Shown piece after piece: positions 30,377-40,602 of a DNA stretch of 51,035 nucleotides. How positions within the stretch are numbered: position 1 is the stretch's first letter; every line of letters starts with the position of its first letter. This DNA is from Endotrypanum monterogeii (lineage: Eukaryota; Euglenozoa; Kinetoplastea; Trypanosomatida; Trypanosomatidae). The DNA lies in the NCBI GenBank assembly GCA_000333855.2, contig CM007333.1:399595-450629 (forward strand), read 5' to 3'. Position numbers and translations under genes: made by a program. Below the pieces are notes generated by a model. That model was given only the letters and a program-made list of their open reading frames with translations. It was not told the origin of the DNA and did no database searches.

Positions 30377-33300
30377 CTACTCGTGTGACGCTGTCAGAGA
30401 GACGGCTGCGCTCACCTCAGCGACACAGTGAACGCCAGAGAGAACGTCTTCTGCACCAACCTCTGAAGTCTCCAGTGTGCCCGCCGTATTCAAGGCCATC
30501 TCAGCCGCTCCCGCCCTCCGTATACTCTCTGCTTCGACCACCGGTGAGCGCACCACTCCGGGGCAGCCGTCCGCTGCCGGCGATGTCGTCGATGCGGAAT
30601 TTGAGACGCTGGTGGCCCTCTCTACCACAGGTTCGTCCTCCCCCCTTTCCACGCTGTGTGCCCCCGCTACAGCAGAAGAGGCGGTGAGCCAATAGTCACT
30701 ACACGAACCCCAGGTAGACTGCTGACCGACCCATCGCGACGCCGTCAGCTCCCTTAGCTCCGCATTGCCCACCGTACGCTGCGCCTCGATAGAGCGAATG
30801 TGTAGCACCGCTGCCTGTGCCTCGGAGCGTATGGCCTCCGTCAAGATAGACAATACGTCGTCTACAGGAACCACTCTGCCGCGGTTGCCGCCGTCCAAAG
30901 TCTCGCGGGCCTCCTCGATACCCACCCCGTCGTCACCAGAGGGCGAGAGTCGTGTACCTCCAGGATAGGAGCACGGCTGCTGGAGTGCGGAATGCTGAAG
31001 TAGCTGTCCTTCCACGTTATTGTATACGGCGTTCAGCGTTCGTTTGAGGCGTTTACACTGTTGCTGGACCGTCTCCCCGGGAACGCGAACATCGTCGTTG
31101 GCTAGAAGATGCTGCAACTTGTCCTTCAGCTGCGATAAGACGTCGATCTCGGCGCGCAGCTGGAGCCGATCACGCTCGTGGCGGAGCTTGGCCTCCTGCA
31201 ACGTCGTCTGGAGAGTAGAGATCTCCTGGTCCCGGGCTAACAGCTTCGCTCGCCATTGCGCTACCACCGACCCCGTGGCGCCGTCAGTACCGCCACCCTC
31301 CACCTCTAGCAATGTCACCTGACGACCCTCTTGATAACCCTCCGCGTGTCCTTCAGACCTGCCTGCAGCGTACCGCTCCTCGCCCACTCGCTCCAGCTCC
31401 TCCCGGTGCAGCGCGTCGCGCTCCACCAGCCGCAGACGCATCTGCTCCGCCTCGTCCCTCCGCTGTCGATCCCAGAGGTCCTGCTGCAAGCGTAGGTCCC
31501 TCTCCAGCGCCTGAACGCGGTCAGACAAAGGGCCCATGGCCTCGAGCGCACGTTGGTAGTTGGCGTTCGCCTCCTCGAACTTGTTGCGGTAGCGCTCCAA
31601 GCTGCCAAGAAGTGCATCCCGGTCTTTCAGCGCATCTTCATGGACGATATCATCCGGTTGCATCAAGCTACCCGCAACCCCCGCCACCCTTCGTATCACA
31701 CGCTCCAGCTCTGTGTTATTCCTTCGAAGCGCCCCCTCAATGTCGAGGTGGTCCACACGCTCACACAGAGAACCCAGTTGAAGCTGCAGACGATCCAGTG
31801 TGCACTCCACGCTCTCCCAGCATTGCTGCGATGGGCCTTGGTATGCCGCAGGGAGGCCGGAAAGCGTCTGCGACACCGTTTGCTGCTGCGGTGGCGGTGG
31901 CGGTGCCTGCTGCTGCTGCTGCTGGAGGAAGTGGAGGAGGAGCTGCTGGAGAAGGGTGTTTGTGGAGGTTGTGTCGACAGCGCCGAGCACCTGGGACGGC
32001 CCCGCGGCAGACTGTGGTGCAGTCCCTTCGACAGTGCCCGAGGCGGCAGTGGCGGCAGGCGGGTGCGGGGGAGAGATTTCCTCCGCTCCGGGTGAAGTAG
32101 ACGGCGCTGGCGTGCTCCTGGGAGATGCAGTGCAGTGCAGACAGGTAAGGTAGACGACGGCCGGACTATTGATACCGCGCTCGATGCAGCCGCTGCCGGG
32201 CAGATCTGATACCCCCGATACAGTTCGTGACCCCCGCTTACATAGATGGAGGTCCTCGGGGCGCAAGTAAATAAGTCGAGACTCACCCGACCGCATGCCC
32301 ACGAGTGCTGCCGCAGCCTTCTCCAATAGTGTCCCGTCTGTGGCTACCACAGTTCGCGGTGCTGACAGCGGAACTATCTCGAGACAGCTCTCTGGAACGT
32401 AGTAGGAAGTCCGCGAATTCACGCGTCGCAATGTCCACGTCTGCCAACAGATGGTCGCCGGCATGTCCGCACGGACCACGCGCCGCGTGTCGTCTGCGAC
32501 AGCAGATGAAGCCTTGTCAACCATCCTAGGCGAGTAGGAGGGCAGTGTGCGCACCGATGGAACAGAGGCCGACGTAGAGCCCGTGCACTTCGCCAAAGCC
32601 GCTGCGTACTGCGCGACAGTGTAAGCTGCTACGAGGAAGCGGCTTGCCATGTCGCAGTCGGCAAACACACACGTCCACCAGCAGCCACTGCTCGCATCCC
32701 CTGAAGGCCTCGGAGAGCTGCCGTTACCCGTGGCCTCAAAACGACTCTCGTAGAAAAAGGTGAGGTGTTGTGGATGTTCATTCCCTTGATGCAATCGAAT
32801 TGAGCTACCGCCGAACACGGAGTCGGTTGCGTCGAGCGGAAGGCGGCAGAGTACCTGATGGTTACTGCTGATAAGCAGCAACGCAGGATGGGCGGAAGAC
32901 GTGTTAGAGGAAGTCCCAGCATCCCGCCTCTCATACGGGTGATGTCGACGTAAAGCCACGGACGACGGTGCAGTGGAAGAGGGAACGCGAATAGCCAACA
33001 TGCACGTGCCGCAATCGAGGGTGTCACGGTACGCGTGCACGAAAGCGTGCTGAGCAGTGATGAGACCCGCAGCCGCCTCGTTCGTGGCAGCAGCAGCATC
33101 AGGATCAGCGTAGCCATCGAGGGAGTCAATGTTGGCAATACTCTCGTAATCGAACCGCGGTGTGAGGAAGGCGGTGGTGTCCATGGTTACTTGGCGATAC
33201 TCGAATGGTGCCTCCTTCTCACCCTTCCCCCCAGACGGAGTCTGTTTAGAGGAGCACTGATTTCGTGAGGTGGCTGTCGCTGGCGCCGTCATCGACGAAG

Positions 33301-33577
33301 GGCCCTCACCGAAGAGTTGCGCCAGATTTCGACGAGTAGCCGTCACCTTGCTGGACTCGGGCAGTTGGACTCCAGCTGCGCTACCCCTGTCGCTGTCATC
33401 ACTCGACGTGTGAAGATGGTAAGGGACTTGGCCAACAGAAAGCAAATTCTTTCCTATGAGTGGGACCGCTGCTCCAGAGGTGGCCTGGGCACCGGTACCT
33501 ACTCCGGGCGAAAAAGGAGAACCTGCACTGTCGTGGTTGCCGTCGTCACTGGGGAGAGAAAAACCTTTCCAGTGCAT
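30377..33577 (-). CDS. FKBP15-like coiled-coil protein
   Basis: This gene encodes a 1066-residue protein. The ATG at 33577 was chosen because the longer frame starts at GTG. After a disordered leader, residues about 135-330 look like a WH1/PH-type fold (HPALLLISSNHQVLCRLPL, QHLTFFYESRF, then a helix after WWTCVFADCDMASRFL). Residues about 375-481 resemble a degenerate FKBP domain with G427-M-R-S-G-E-S-R-L-I-Y-L-R-P-E, the counterpart of the FKBP GMxxGExRxxxxPP strand-loop, and a closing PAVVYLTC strand. The usual FKBP aromatic pocket is not evident, so isomerase activity is doubtful. A Gln/Pro linker (about 544-566) leads to a long coiled coil at about 590-830, then C-K-R-L-K-R-T-L-N-A-V-Y-N-N-V near 841-855 and a disordered end. 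The order WH1-like, FKBP-like, coiled coil is that of FKBP15 (WAFL), an endosome- and actin-linked protein. The role here is inferred. Confidence 0.68.
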   Translation of the reverse strand: MHWKGFSLPSDDGNHDSAGSPFSPGVGTGAQATSGAAVPLIGKNLLSVGQVPYHLHTSSDDSDRGSAAGVQLPESSKVTATRRNLAQLFGEGPSSMTAPATATSRNQCSSKQTPSGGKGEKEAPFEYRQVTMDTTAFLTPRFDYESIANIDSLDGYADPDAAAATNEAAAGLITAQHAFVHAYRDTLDCGTCMLAIRVPSSTAPSSVALRRHHPYERRDAGTSSNTSSAHPALLLISSNHQVLCRLPLDATDSVFGGSSIRLHQGNEHPQHLTFFYESRFEATGNGSSPRPSGDASSGCWWTCVFADCDMASRFLVAAYTVAQYAAALAKCTGSTSASVPSVRTLPSYSPRMVDKASSAVADDTRRVVRADMPATICWQTWTLRRVNSRTSYYVPESCLEIVPLSAPRTVVATDGTLLEKAAAALVGMRSGESRLIYLRPEDLHLCKRGSRTVSGVSDLPGSGCIERGINSPAVVYLTCLHCTASPRSTPAPSTSPGAEEISPPHPPAATAASGTVEGTAPQSAAGPSQVLGAVDTTSTNTLLQQLLLHFLQQQQQQAPPPPPQQQTVSQTLSGLPAAYQGPSQQCWESVECTLDRLQLQLGSLCERVDHLDIEGALRRNNTELERVIRRVAGVAGSLMQPDDIVHEDALKDRDALLGSLERYRNKFEEANANYQRALEAMGPLSDRVQALERDLRLQQDLWDRQRRDEAEQMRLRLVERDALHREELERVGEERYAAGRSEGHAEGYQEGRQVTLLEVEGGGTDGATGSVVAQWRAKLLARDQEISTLQTTLQEAKLRHERDRLQLRAEIDVLSQLKDKLQHLLANDDVRVPGETVQQQCKRLKRTLNAVYNNVEGQLLQHSALQQPCSYPGGTRLSPSGDDGVGIEEARETLDGGNRGRVVPVDDVLSILTEAIRSEAQAAVLHIRSIEAQRTVGNAELRELTASRWVGQQSTWGSCSDYWLTASSAVAGAHSVERGEDEPVVERATSVSNSASTTSPAADGCPGVVRSPVVEAESIRRAGAAEMALNTAGTLETSEVGAEDVLSGVHCVAEVSAAVSLTASHE

Positions 33578-33637
33578 TTGTGCTTGACACACACTAACCT
33601 CTACACACAGTGGAGAAAAAATAATGCCCCCCTCCCC

Positions 33638-33672
<35 letters not shown>

Positions 33673-35221
33673 AGTGTGTCAGTGCTATTGCACAGTGGGC
33701 ACCAGCTACAGACCGAGAGGAGCCACTACTCCAACAACGATGCCTTCCAGGGGATGATATACCCCTCCTATTACCCCCTGCCCCGTCCCTGGACTATGGG
33801 CAGGGGAAGGGAAGGGAAGGGAAGGGCTGGGGAGGGGAGGGGAGGGCTGGTGGTGAATCAGGTAATGAAATCGAGGGTCTGTGTAAACGTGGAAAACAAA
33901 CAAAAAAAAGGGGTAGTTCCCTTTGACCAACAACAGTGTGATGGGGTGTTGCAATGAGTCGATAAGCGGGGTGAGGGATGAGGAGATAAAGCATCAACGT
34001 CTCCACGCAAAAAAAAAAAAAACACGACACATAAATGAGAGAAGTGCCCCCCCCCCTGAACAGACTGTGAGTGTGGGTGTGTGTCAGCTCGTGTGTCTCT
34101 GTGTTTGGACGGACAGAGACGCAGATAACTGCACTCTATATAAAGTGAAGCAACAAGAGGTTGCACTGAGTAGGAGCTTGTGATATCATACGTATGCCCG
34201 AACAAAGAAAATCAGAGATGTTGGGCAGAAATAGAGGAGGGGAGGAGAAAGATGTATTTGCGTGTGCGTGTCCCATTATGCCTCTGCTCGTATTCTTTTC
34301 CTTCTTGGAAGCCTATCATATATGCTGAGGGGAAGCGAGGAAGGCAAGAAAAAGGGGGGAGGCAGGAGAAACTAACGACCATCACTTCTTTTTTTTTTTC
34401 TACACCGGCACCGACAGGCGGGTGCAGCGCGTTGTCATACGTCATGGTGCTCCTTTCAGGAAGACGGACCTGCAGGGGAGAAGAATAGAAGGGAGGTGGG
34501 GAACGTCGCCGAGCTGGAGAAACAAGAAAAACGGTGCATACGCATGTGCACTGTTGTTCTCACCTCGGCAATCGTATGCATACACACACACACACACCAA
34601 TACACACATAAATATATATATATATATATGTGTGTCTTTGTGTTCACCCACCTTACCTCGAAGTACACGTTATTGTCACCTGACCTCTTCTACTCCCCCC
34701 CCCAAAAAAAAAGACAATTTTTTTTTTGGATGATGTGGCGCCTGCCGGGAACATACAGAGGACACATAAACACAGCCAAGACACACATCAGTGTGCCATT
34801 AAATACACGTCGAGATGATAAACATTTTTCAAAACAAAAAAAAGGTAGACAAGAAAGAAAAGGAAGAACAGGAGCAGACGTGGATCTACTTGTACATCAG
34901 AAAAAGAAGAAAAGAGACGACTTGATAGTCGATGGCACACGCACACAGCTAAATGGTCAAACTCCCTGTACATCAATGAAACATAATACATACATACACG
35001 TATAATATATATATATATATATATATATATTTACACGCATGTATAAACCTAACAAAGAACGCTCCAAAGACAAAGGAAAAAATCACTTCACAGATCATGA
35101 AGCAAAAACAGAGTCCACTACACTACAACACATCACCCATCAACCGACACACGGCCGATTGCGCATTGACTCCAGCACACACAACACTGCCACCACTGCC
35201 AAAAAAAAAAAAATGGATGTG
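33578..35221. other. Intergenic region with microsatellites
   Basis: Contents are (TA)n at 33638-33660 followed by a TG run, a GGGAA repeat near 33795-33845, an A-run at 34009-34022, (CA)n near 34580-34598, (TA)n at 34612-34630, a C/A/T homopolymer cluster at 34696-34728 and (AT)n at 35004-35030. No gene or structured RNA was recognised. Confidence 0.65.
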
Positions 35222-38200
35222 TCACAAGTCGCAGAAGATGTCGTCGTGTGGGTTATGACGGATGAGCCACTCAGCCAAGTAATCCACCGGGTCCTCTGGT
35301 CGCTCGGCACACACCTCCAAAAGACCTTTGTGTAAGAGTGGCAGAACGCGTTCCTGTAGGTAGTTCGCCATTGGCAGCTTCCGCCTTTCCAGCTCCTCCG
35401 CGTCAGCGTGTTTCTGGGTTCGAAGCCTCTCCTCAGAGGCTGAACGAGTCTCCGCCTCGTGAGCGCACTCGAGAGATTTGGCGGCCGCCTCGGCAGCAAG
35501 GCGCTGAGCCTCGGCCTCCTCAACCTCCGTCTGGAAACAGCGCTGCCGCACGGCCTCACGCTGAATCTCCTCCAAGCTTTGACCAAAGTTGTGCGGCTTA
35601 CCAAGAATAACCTGCTCGAGTAGCTGCTCCGTGCTGCTGGGCTGCTGCGGTGCATACACCGAAATGGGCGGCACGGGTGGCACAAGAGGCTCTGTCTCTT
35701 CTATGGGGACCAGGTGCACCTTGGCGCGGCGTTCCTCTCCCATCGCACTGCCACTGCTTAGCGGCGGCGCGGTCGTTGCAGCCGCACACTCCCAGTAGCA
35801 GAGCACCGAGTATGGCATGTCAACGTACTCTTGATTGTACGTTTGAAGTGCGTGATGGAAACCCTCAACGTCTACAGCCCGAGTGGCGTCGTCGTTGCCA
35901 CGGACGGTGACAGCACCCTCCTCTGATGCCGTCCCCATTGCTTCAAGACGGCTCAGCAAGTATGTCTCGGAAGCCTGGAGAACAACAACGTGATCGGGCA
36001 GGCGGGAATCACTCGCCAGCTCCTTTGGCGGAACTTTCGCTGCCGCGTCTTCTTGCCCCTCATCGTGGCTGTGGTCCGCCGCACCAGTACCAGTGAGCGG
36101 AGCGACGACGCCTTCGTTAGCGTAGCGAGGGCGTAGCGCCTCCTCCTCCGTTAGCGGTGGCTGAAGCTGCTGCTCTCTATTGTCGCCAAACACGAGCCGC
36201 GCCAACTCCAACGTCGCCGGTACACCATCTAAAACAAACCCCTGCACCCGACAATCCGACTGGGCAAGGCGCCATCGAAGCATAAGAGCGAGGGCTCGAG
36301 CCTGGAACGGGGCACTTTGAAGGGTAGCTTTGAACTGCTGCAGCTCCTCATCATCCTCCCGGGTCTTCTGCGCCTCCTTATTTCCCTTCTTCTTCGCGCT
36401 GGAACCGCCGGTGGTGGTCGAGGTGCCCCTCTTTTTGGGATTTGCCTCCGGCGTGGGAGGGCGAGGGTGTATCCTCAGCAGCAGCACGCGCTCCATTTCC
36501 GCGATTTTCTCTATCCATTCATTCATCTGAGACTGACGAGGCCACCAGTCGGCCAAGAAAGCATCAATCTCCTCCTCCTCTGCCGCACTAAGAAAGAGCT
36601 CATGAACAGGGCCCTCATTTTCGCGGTGCATCACCTCCCCCGCGGCCGCCAAGGGCCCGGAAACGGTGGGCGTCGACGAATCCCGCGGACCGTTGTAAGT
36701 GCTTGCTCGATTGAAAGCTGATGTGGACTCGTAACTGCCACGTCCTCCGATGTCGTCGGCCTTTGCTGAGTCCTCTTGGCCATCGCCTGTTGCTTCAGCC
36801 TCTCCACCAGCATTTGCCAAGGCGGCATTGCCACCCTCACACTCGGCATCCCACTCGCGCTGCTGGCGTGCCAGTAGACGGCGCCGCTTTATCCCGAGGC
36901 GGCGTGCCTGTTCAGTCTTCCGCACTGCATCCTTCGTCGACTCCACGCGTGAGCGAAGCTCCTGCAGAGCGGATGTGTAGTCGTGCACAACTGAGTTCAA
37001 GGAGACACACGGAAGCCGGTAGAAACGAGCCACGCGGGTCGCGAGGTAGGTTTTCCCCACCAGCGGGGGCCCGACGATCGCGATGCGGTGAGGAGTGACG
37101 TAATGAGCAACAGTGAACTCGTCCGCAACGGCACGGAGATGACGACGAAGTCCACCCTCTGCAACCCATGTGTTGGGCAAGCGCGGCTTCTGCCATACGG
37201 AGACAACCGTATCGCCCCACCCGGGTTCGTCCTCAGCATCGTCGGTGCGCTCCATGATCGCCCGCATTGTCTCTGGCTCGACACACAAGTCTATTGTGAA
37301 GCGCTCCACGTTTCGGTACAGCGGGTATGACTCTGGCGCAATTGGGCACATCGCGCACCGCCCCCCAAACATGCGGTTCACAGCGGAGACAATACCCTGC
37401 CAAGAATTCTTGTTGCTCCCATCAGTGGCAAATAGGTAGCGCCGCTCGGGAAAGGGCATGGCGTCTGTGGGACAGCGGAGCAGCTTGCGTACGAAGCAGG
37501 CCAGATCCTGTGCATGCACCAGCGGCACGTGCTGCCCCCCAGTGCCAAAGATTGGCAGACTCGCCGTGGCATTTGTCTCGTTGTCTTCCTGTGTCTCGGA
37601 TTTGGCAGACCAAGCGACACGAAATAGAGGCTCGAGTACATCCTCTTCGCCACCGTAGGGGAGCCCAGCACAAATCACAAAAGTATCCAGCGGCAGCCCA
37701 TTCACATGATGCGCTGCTGCAACCACCTTCTCCGCATCGCGCCAGTTGAGGTACTGCAAATGCGGCACACGACGGTTGTACTGATCCTCTGTCAGCACCT
37801 CTCTGTGGACCTCTGTAGAGGGTGGACCCCCAGGCTCCTCTTCCACGTCGTCCTCGTCGTTCCCCTCACCGCCGAAGCCGTCCTCACCCGTGGCTGCATC
37901 CTTGCCACCACTCATTGCATCTACTACCGCGTACCGCGATCGTTCCTTTGCTGCCGCGACAAGATCCTCGAGCAATCGTGGCGGGGGAGGGGGATACGGA
38001 GCGTCAACGTCCTCCTCTTCATCCATCGCAGGGTCATCATCTTCGTCGTCGTCCTTCTCGTCGGCGTCAGCTAGTGAGGTGTCCTCGCCCTCCAGCGAAG
38101 GGGTAGCATACCATGTCATGAGGCTGGAAACCAGAACCAGGCGTTTCGGCTGCATAAAAGACGACTGCATTTTAAGAAACTCCACAGTCTCCAACACAGT

Positions 38201-38785
38201 CTGAGCTTGGCGAAGCTCCAGCACAATCCAGTCGCATGCGAGCAACGCGGCACGAACGGCTACGGTGTCGAGACGTGAGAAGAATGTACACGGCGCATCT
38301 GAACTTAACAGCCCCGCACTGTCATCATCAACACCGGGGATTGTAGGAAGCAGCTCTTTTGGGGCAGAGGGCAGTGAGAAAACCGGCGTCTGCTCTTGCT
38401 CATCACTCACCTCTCTGGTGGTTGGACTCTCAGCATGGGCAAGGGCACCTGGCTCTATCAGCGAAACATTCAGGGGGGTGTCAGCAGCAGCGTTCAGCAT
38501 CGTTGCAGGGAAGCTTTCCTCGAAGATGGTGCTGTTGCCATCGCCTACGGGATACACCAATGCGCCGGTGGTAGCGTCACTACCAGTGGTACCAGACTTG
38601 GTTACCCGCCCCTCCTCCTGCTGTCGCTGGGCGTCCAACGTAGCGGTGTTGAGTTGCTCCGCCGCCGCCGCGTCCCACGTGCAGCCATATACCCGATAGT
38701 AAGACGGGTGTTGCTGGAACTGATGGAGTAGACGTTTGCCAACAAAGGAGTCCACGTAGGACACGAAGACACAAATCCGTGGCAT
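35222..38785 (-). CDS. AK7: Adenylate kinase 7-like protein (Rossmann + AK + Dpy-30)
   Basis: This gene encodes a 1187-residue protein with the three-part plan of adenylate kinase 7, a protein of cilia and flagella. The N-terminus (from MPRICVFVSYVDSFVGKRLL to about residue 540) resembles an NAD(P)-binding Rossmann region with long acidic and disordered inserts. The adenylate kinase region begins R-I-A-I-V-G-P-P-L-V-G-K-T at 567-579, with Lys578 in the P-loop. The substrate-side motif GFVLDGVPATLELARLVF and later DHVVVLQASETYLLSRL match the family pattern. A charged insert with KKRGTSTTTGGSSAKKKGNK interrupts the kinase core. The last 49 residues (from M1139) form a Dpy-30 motif: YLQERVLPLLHKGLLEVC, then RPEDPVDYLAEWL. 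Dpy-30 motifs dock onto amphipathic helices of axonemal scaffolds. Expected job: nucleotide balance or structure in the flagellum. The protein is longer than animal AK7 (about 720 residues). Catalysis is unproven because the lid was not clearly recognised. Confidence 0.92.
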   Translation of the reverse strand: MPRICVFVSYVDSFVGKRLLHQFQQHPSYYRVYGCTWDAAAAEQLNTATLDAQRQQEEGRVTKSGTTGSDATTGALVYPVGDGNSTIFEESFPATMLNAAADTPLNVSLIEPGALAHAESPTTREVSDEQEQTPVFSLPSAPKELLPTIPGVDDDSAGLLSSDAPCTFFSRLDTVAVRAALLACDWIVLELRQAQTVLETVEFLKMQSSFMQPKRLVLVSSLMTWYATPSLEGEDTSLADADEKDDDEDDDPAMDEEEDVDAPYPPPPPRLLEDLVAAAKERSRYAVVDAMSGGKDAATGEDGFGGEGNDEDDVEEEPGGPPSTEVHREVLTEDQYNRRVPHLQYLNWRDAEKVVAAAHHVNGLPLDTFVICAGLPYGGEEDVLEPLFRVAWSAKSETQEDNETNATASLPIFGTGGQHVPLVHAQDLACFVRKLLRCPTDAMPFPERRYLFATDGSNKNSWQGIVSAVNRMFGGRCAMCPIAPESYPLYRNVERFTIDLCVEPETMRAIMERTDDAEDEPGWGDTVVSVWQKPRLPNTWVAEGGLRRHLRAVADEFTVAHYVTPHRIAIVGPPLVGKTYLATRVARFYRLPCVSLNSVVHDYTSALQELRSRVESTKDAVRKTEQARRLGIKRRRLLARQQREWDAECEGGNAALANAGGEAEATGDGQEDSAKADDIGGRGSYESTSAFNRASTYNGPRDSSTPTVSGPLAAAGEVMHRENEGPVHELFLSAAEEEEIDAFLADWWPRQSQMNEWIEKIAEMERVLLLRIHPRPPTPEANPKKRGTSTTTGGSSAKKKGNKEAQKTREDDEELQQFKATLQSAPFQARALALMLRWRLAQSDCRVQGFVLDGVPATLELARLVFGDNREQQLQPPLTEEEALRPRYANEGVVAPLTGTGAADHSHDEGQEDAAAKVPPKELASDSRLPDHVVVLQASETYLLSRLEAMGTASEEGAVTVRGNDDATRAVDVEGFHHALQTYNQEYVDMPYSVLCYWECAAATTAPPLSSGSAMGEERRAKVHLVPIEETEPLVPPVPPISVYAPQQPSSTEQLLEQVILGKPHNFGQSLEEIQREAVRQRCFQTEVEEAEAQRLAAEAAAKSLECAHEAETRSASEERLRTQKHADAEELERRKLPMANYLQERVLPLLHKGLLEVCAERPEDPVDYLAEWLIRHNPHDDIFCDL

Positions 38786-38849
38786 ATTGTTTTTCTTTTT
38801 TTGGTTTTGTTTCTTTCGGGGTCTCGAAGGTGGACGTGGACGCCTTGAT

Positions 38850-38851
38850 CT
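38850..38851 (-). promoter_or_regulatory. Candidate trans-splice acceptor for the AK7-like gene
   Basis: Reading the minus strand, a T12 run (38893-38904) and a TTTATTCTTCTAT stretch precede CCACGCAG. This AG lies about 65 bases before the ATG at 38785. No better AG lies between. Confidence 0.4.
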
Positions 38852-40076
38852 GCGTGGTCGTGCGATTGTATAGAAGAATAAATATATATTTAAAAAAAAA
38901 AAAACCTTTTTTTTTAAGGTAGGAGGGTGTTCTCTATTTTTTTTTCCTCCCCTCGCACCGACCTTTAGTCGCGCCCCGTCTGTGTGTGTGTGTGTGTATG
39001 ATGCCTACCGCAAGTCCTCAGCATCTCATCGACTCTCTCTCTCCCCTCCTCCCTTCTCTGCCGATCGCTCACTATACACACTACGATAGAAGCCCTTCAA
39101 CGAGAATGAGAAAGAAAACAGTACAGAGACGCTGCTATGCTGCAACGACGACTACATACAGTGGAGACGCATTGGATGCAGAAAGTGCAGTTGTAGTGAA
39201 ATATATATATATATATATATATATATTTTTAAAGGGACAGCCACCCCCCCCCCCAAAAAAAAAAAGAGGGGCGGGGAAAGAGAAGAGAAGGGTCGTGGAA
39301 GCAGATGAAGAGCACAAGAAGAAAGGGAAAGGGGAAGAGGCGGGGGATGTACGCGGTATCCAATACATAAGCACCTGGAACAAAGGAGCCTGGGGATGAT
39401 AAGTGCAAGAAGCCGAAAGACGTACGTTTGGCTTACTCGGGTCCAGAAAGAGAAATAGGGAAACCCGGGCGGGGGGGGAGGGGGGGAAGCAGCGGCGAGA
39501 GAAAGAGAGAGATGAAACAGAGGCCTAGGAGGCCACACATCTTTGTGTTTGCAATTGTCCCCATACATGCTCCCACACAGCCATCTCTCACATGTACACG
39601 CTCCCCCCTCCAGAGAGTTCGAAATCCCCGCGAAAGACGTATGACAGCACTCTTTCTTCCCTTCCCCATTTCGCGTCTTGGCCCTTCAAAAGGAAGTCTC
39701 TGCGGCTCTCCCATAAGAACACTCCTTATCTGCCCAGCAAATACTGGGTAAGAGGCCTGATAGGCGTGAAGGACAGTCAGCACTACACGGCTTGGTGGTA
39801 CTCTCTCGAACACACAATCCCAAACTCGTTGGCTCGCCTTGTGGTACGCTCGACGATTGCTTTGCTTCTTTGGGGGAGGAAATTACGGTTATGGGACAGT
39901 CCCTATCTTTATCTACCACCAACTCACCACTGTAAGACTCGCCCTCGCCATCTTCTCGACTGCCAACTGCCATCCGCAAACAGCAGGGAGATAAGGGGGG
40001 AAGAAGGGGGGAAAGAGCGAGGGAATACACCCAGCGAAATACACACGTGGAGTTTCACATACACAGACGCACACGC

Positions 40077-40081
<5 letters not shown>

Positions 40082-40144
<63 letters not shown>

Positions 40145-40166
40145 AGAGAGAGAGAGAGAGAGAGAA
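40082..40166. repeat. Long (CA)n joined to (GA)n microsatellite
   Basis: About 29 CA units are followed by ACATACACA and then about ten GA units. It is the longest dinucleotide run in the window and is a candidate length-variable locus. Confidence 0.92.
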
Positions 40167-40602
40167 AGGTGCACACCAGGAGAATCGCAGAAACAGAAAA
40201 TGGGGAAAGATGTGATGACGCACCAACGCCGAAAACAAACAAAAAAAAACAATGAAGGGGGAGTATGGGCTGGGCTAGGGAGAGGGTGAGAAATACCGAG
40301 GTGCAGATACATGACCATATAACTGAACCCGCACCACTCAAATCTGCTGCATTTCATATCTGCGTCAAGATGAGCGACGGATCGCTAACATCCAGGGAAA
40401 AGAAAAAATATATATTGTTATCAGGAAATCGTGCTTGAGGAGAAAACACACAAAGAGGAGGAGGGGGGTAGTAGTTAGAGGTGGAGGAAGTCAGCGCTGG
40501 AACGTGCAAGATGTACCATCTTTTTTTTTTTCTTTTTCTTTTTTTTTTTTGTGTGTGTGGTGCATAGCACAAGCAGTCCCCCCTCTGTGCTCATCCACAC
40601 CC

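Larger units (their letters stand above)
38786..40602. other. Intergenic region with microsatellites
   Basis: Contents are homopolymer A/T runs (38891-38917 and 38936-38946), (AT)n at 39200-39226 directly followed by T/A/C runs, a G-rich block at 39470-39487, a long (CA)n at 40082-40139 joined to (GA)n up to about 40165, and a T-run at 40520-40552. The stretch 39590-39960 is of ordinary complexity but has no convincing frame. Confidence 0.65.

Noticed and set aside
40082..40166. Regular repeat considered as a CRISPR-like array
   Set aside because: The units are dinucleotides without spacers; it is a simple microsatellite in a eukaryotic genome.
39592..40215. 207-codon plus-strand open frame
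   Set aside because: Its second half is the (CA)n microsatellite read as His-Thr; the first half has no recognisable protein pattern and the start is not preceded by plausible processing signals on that strand.
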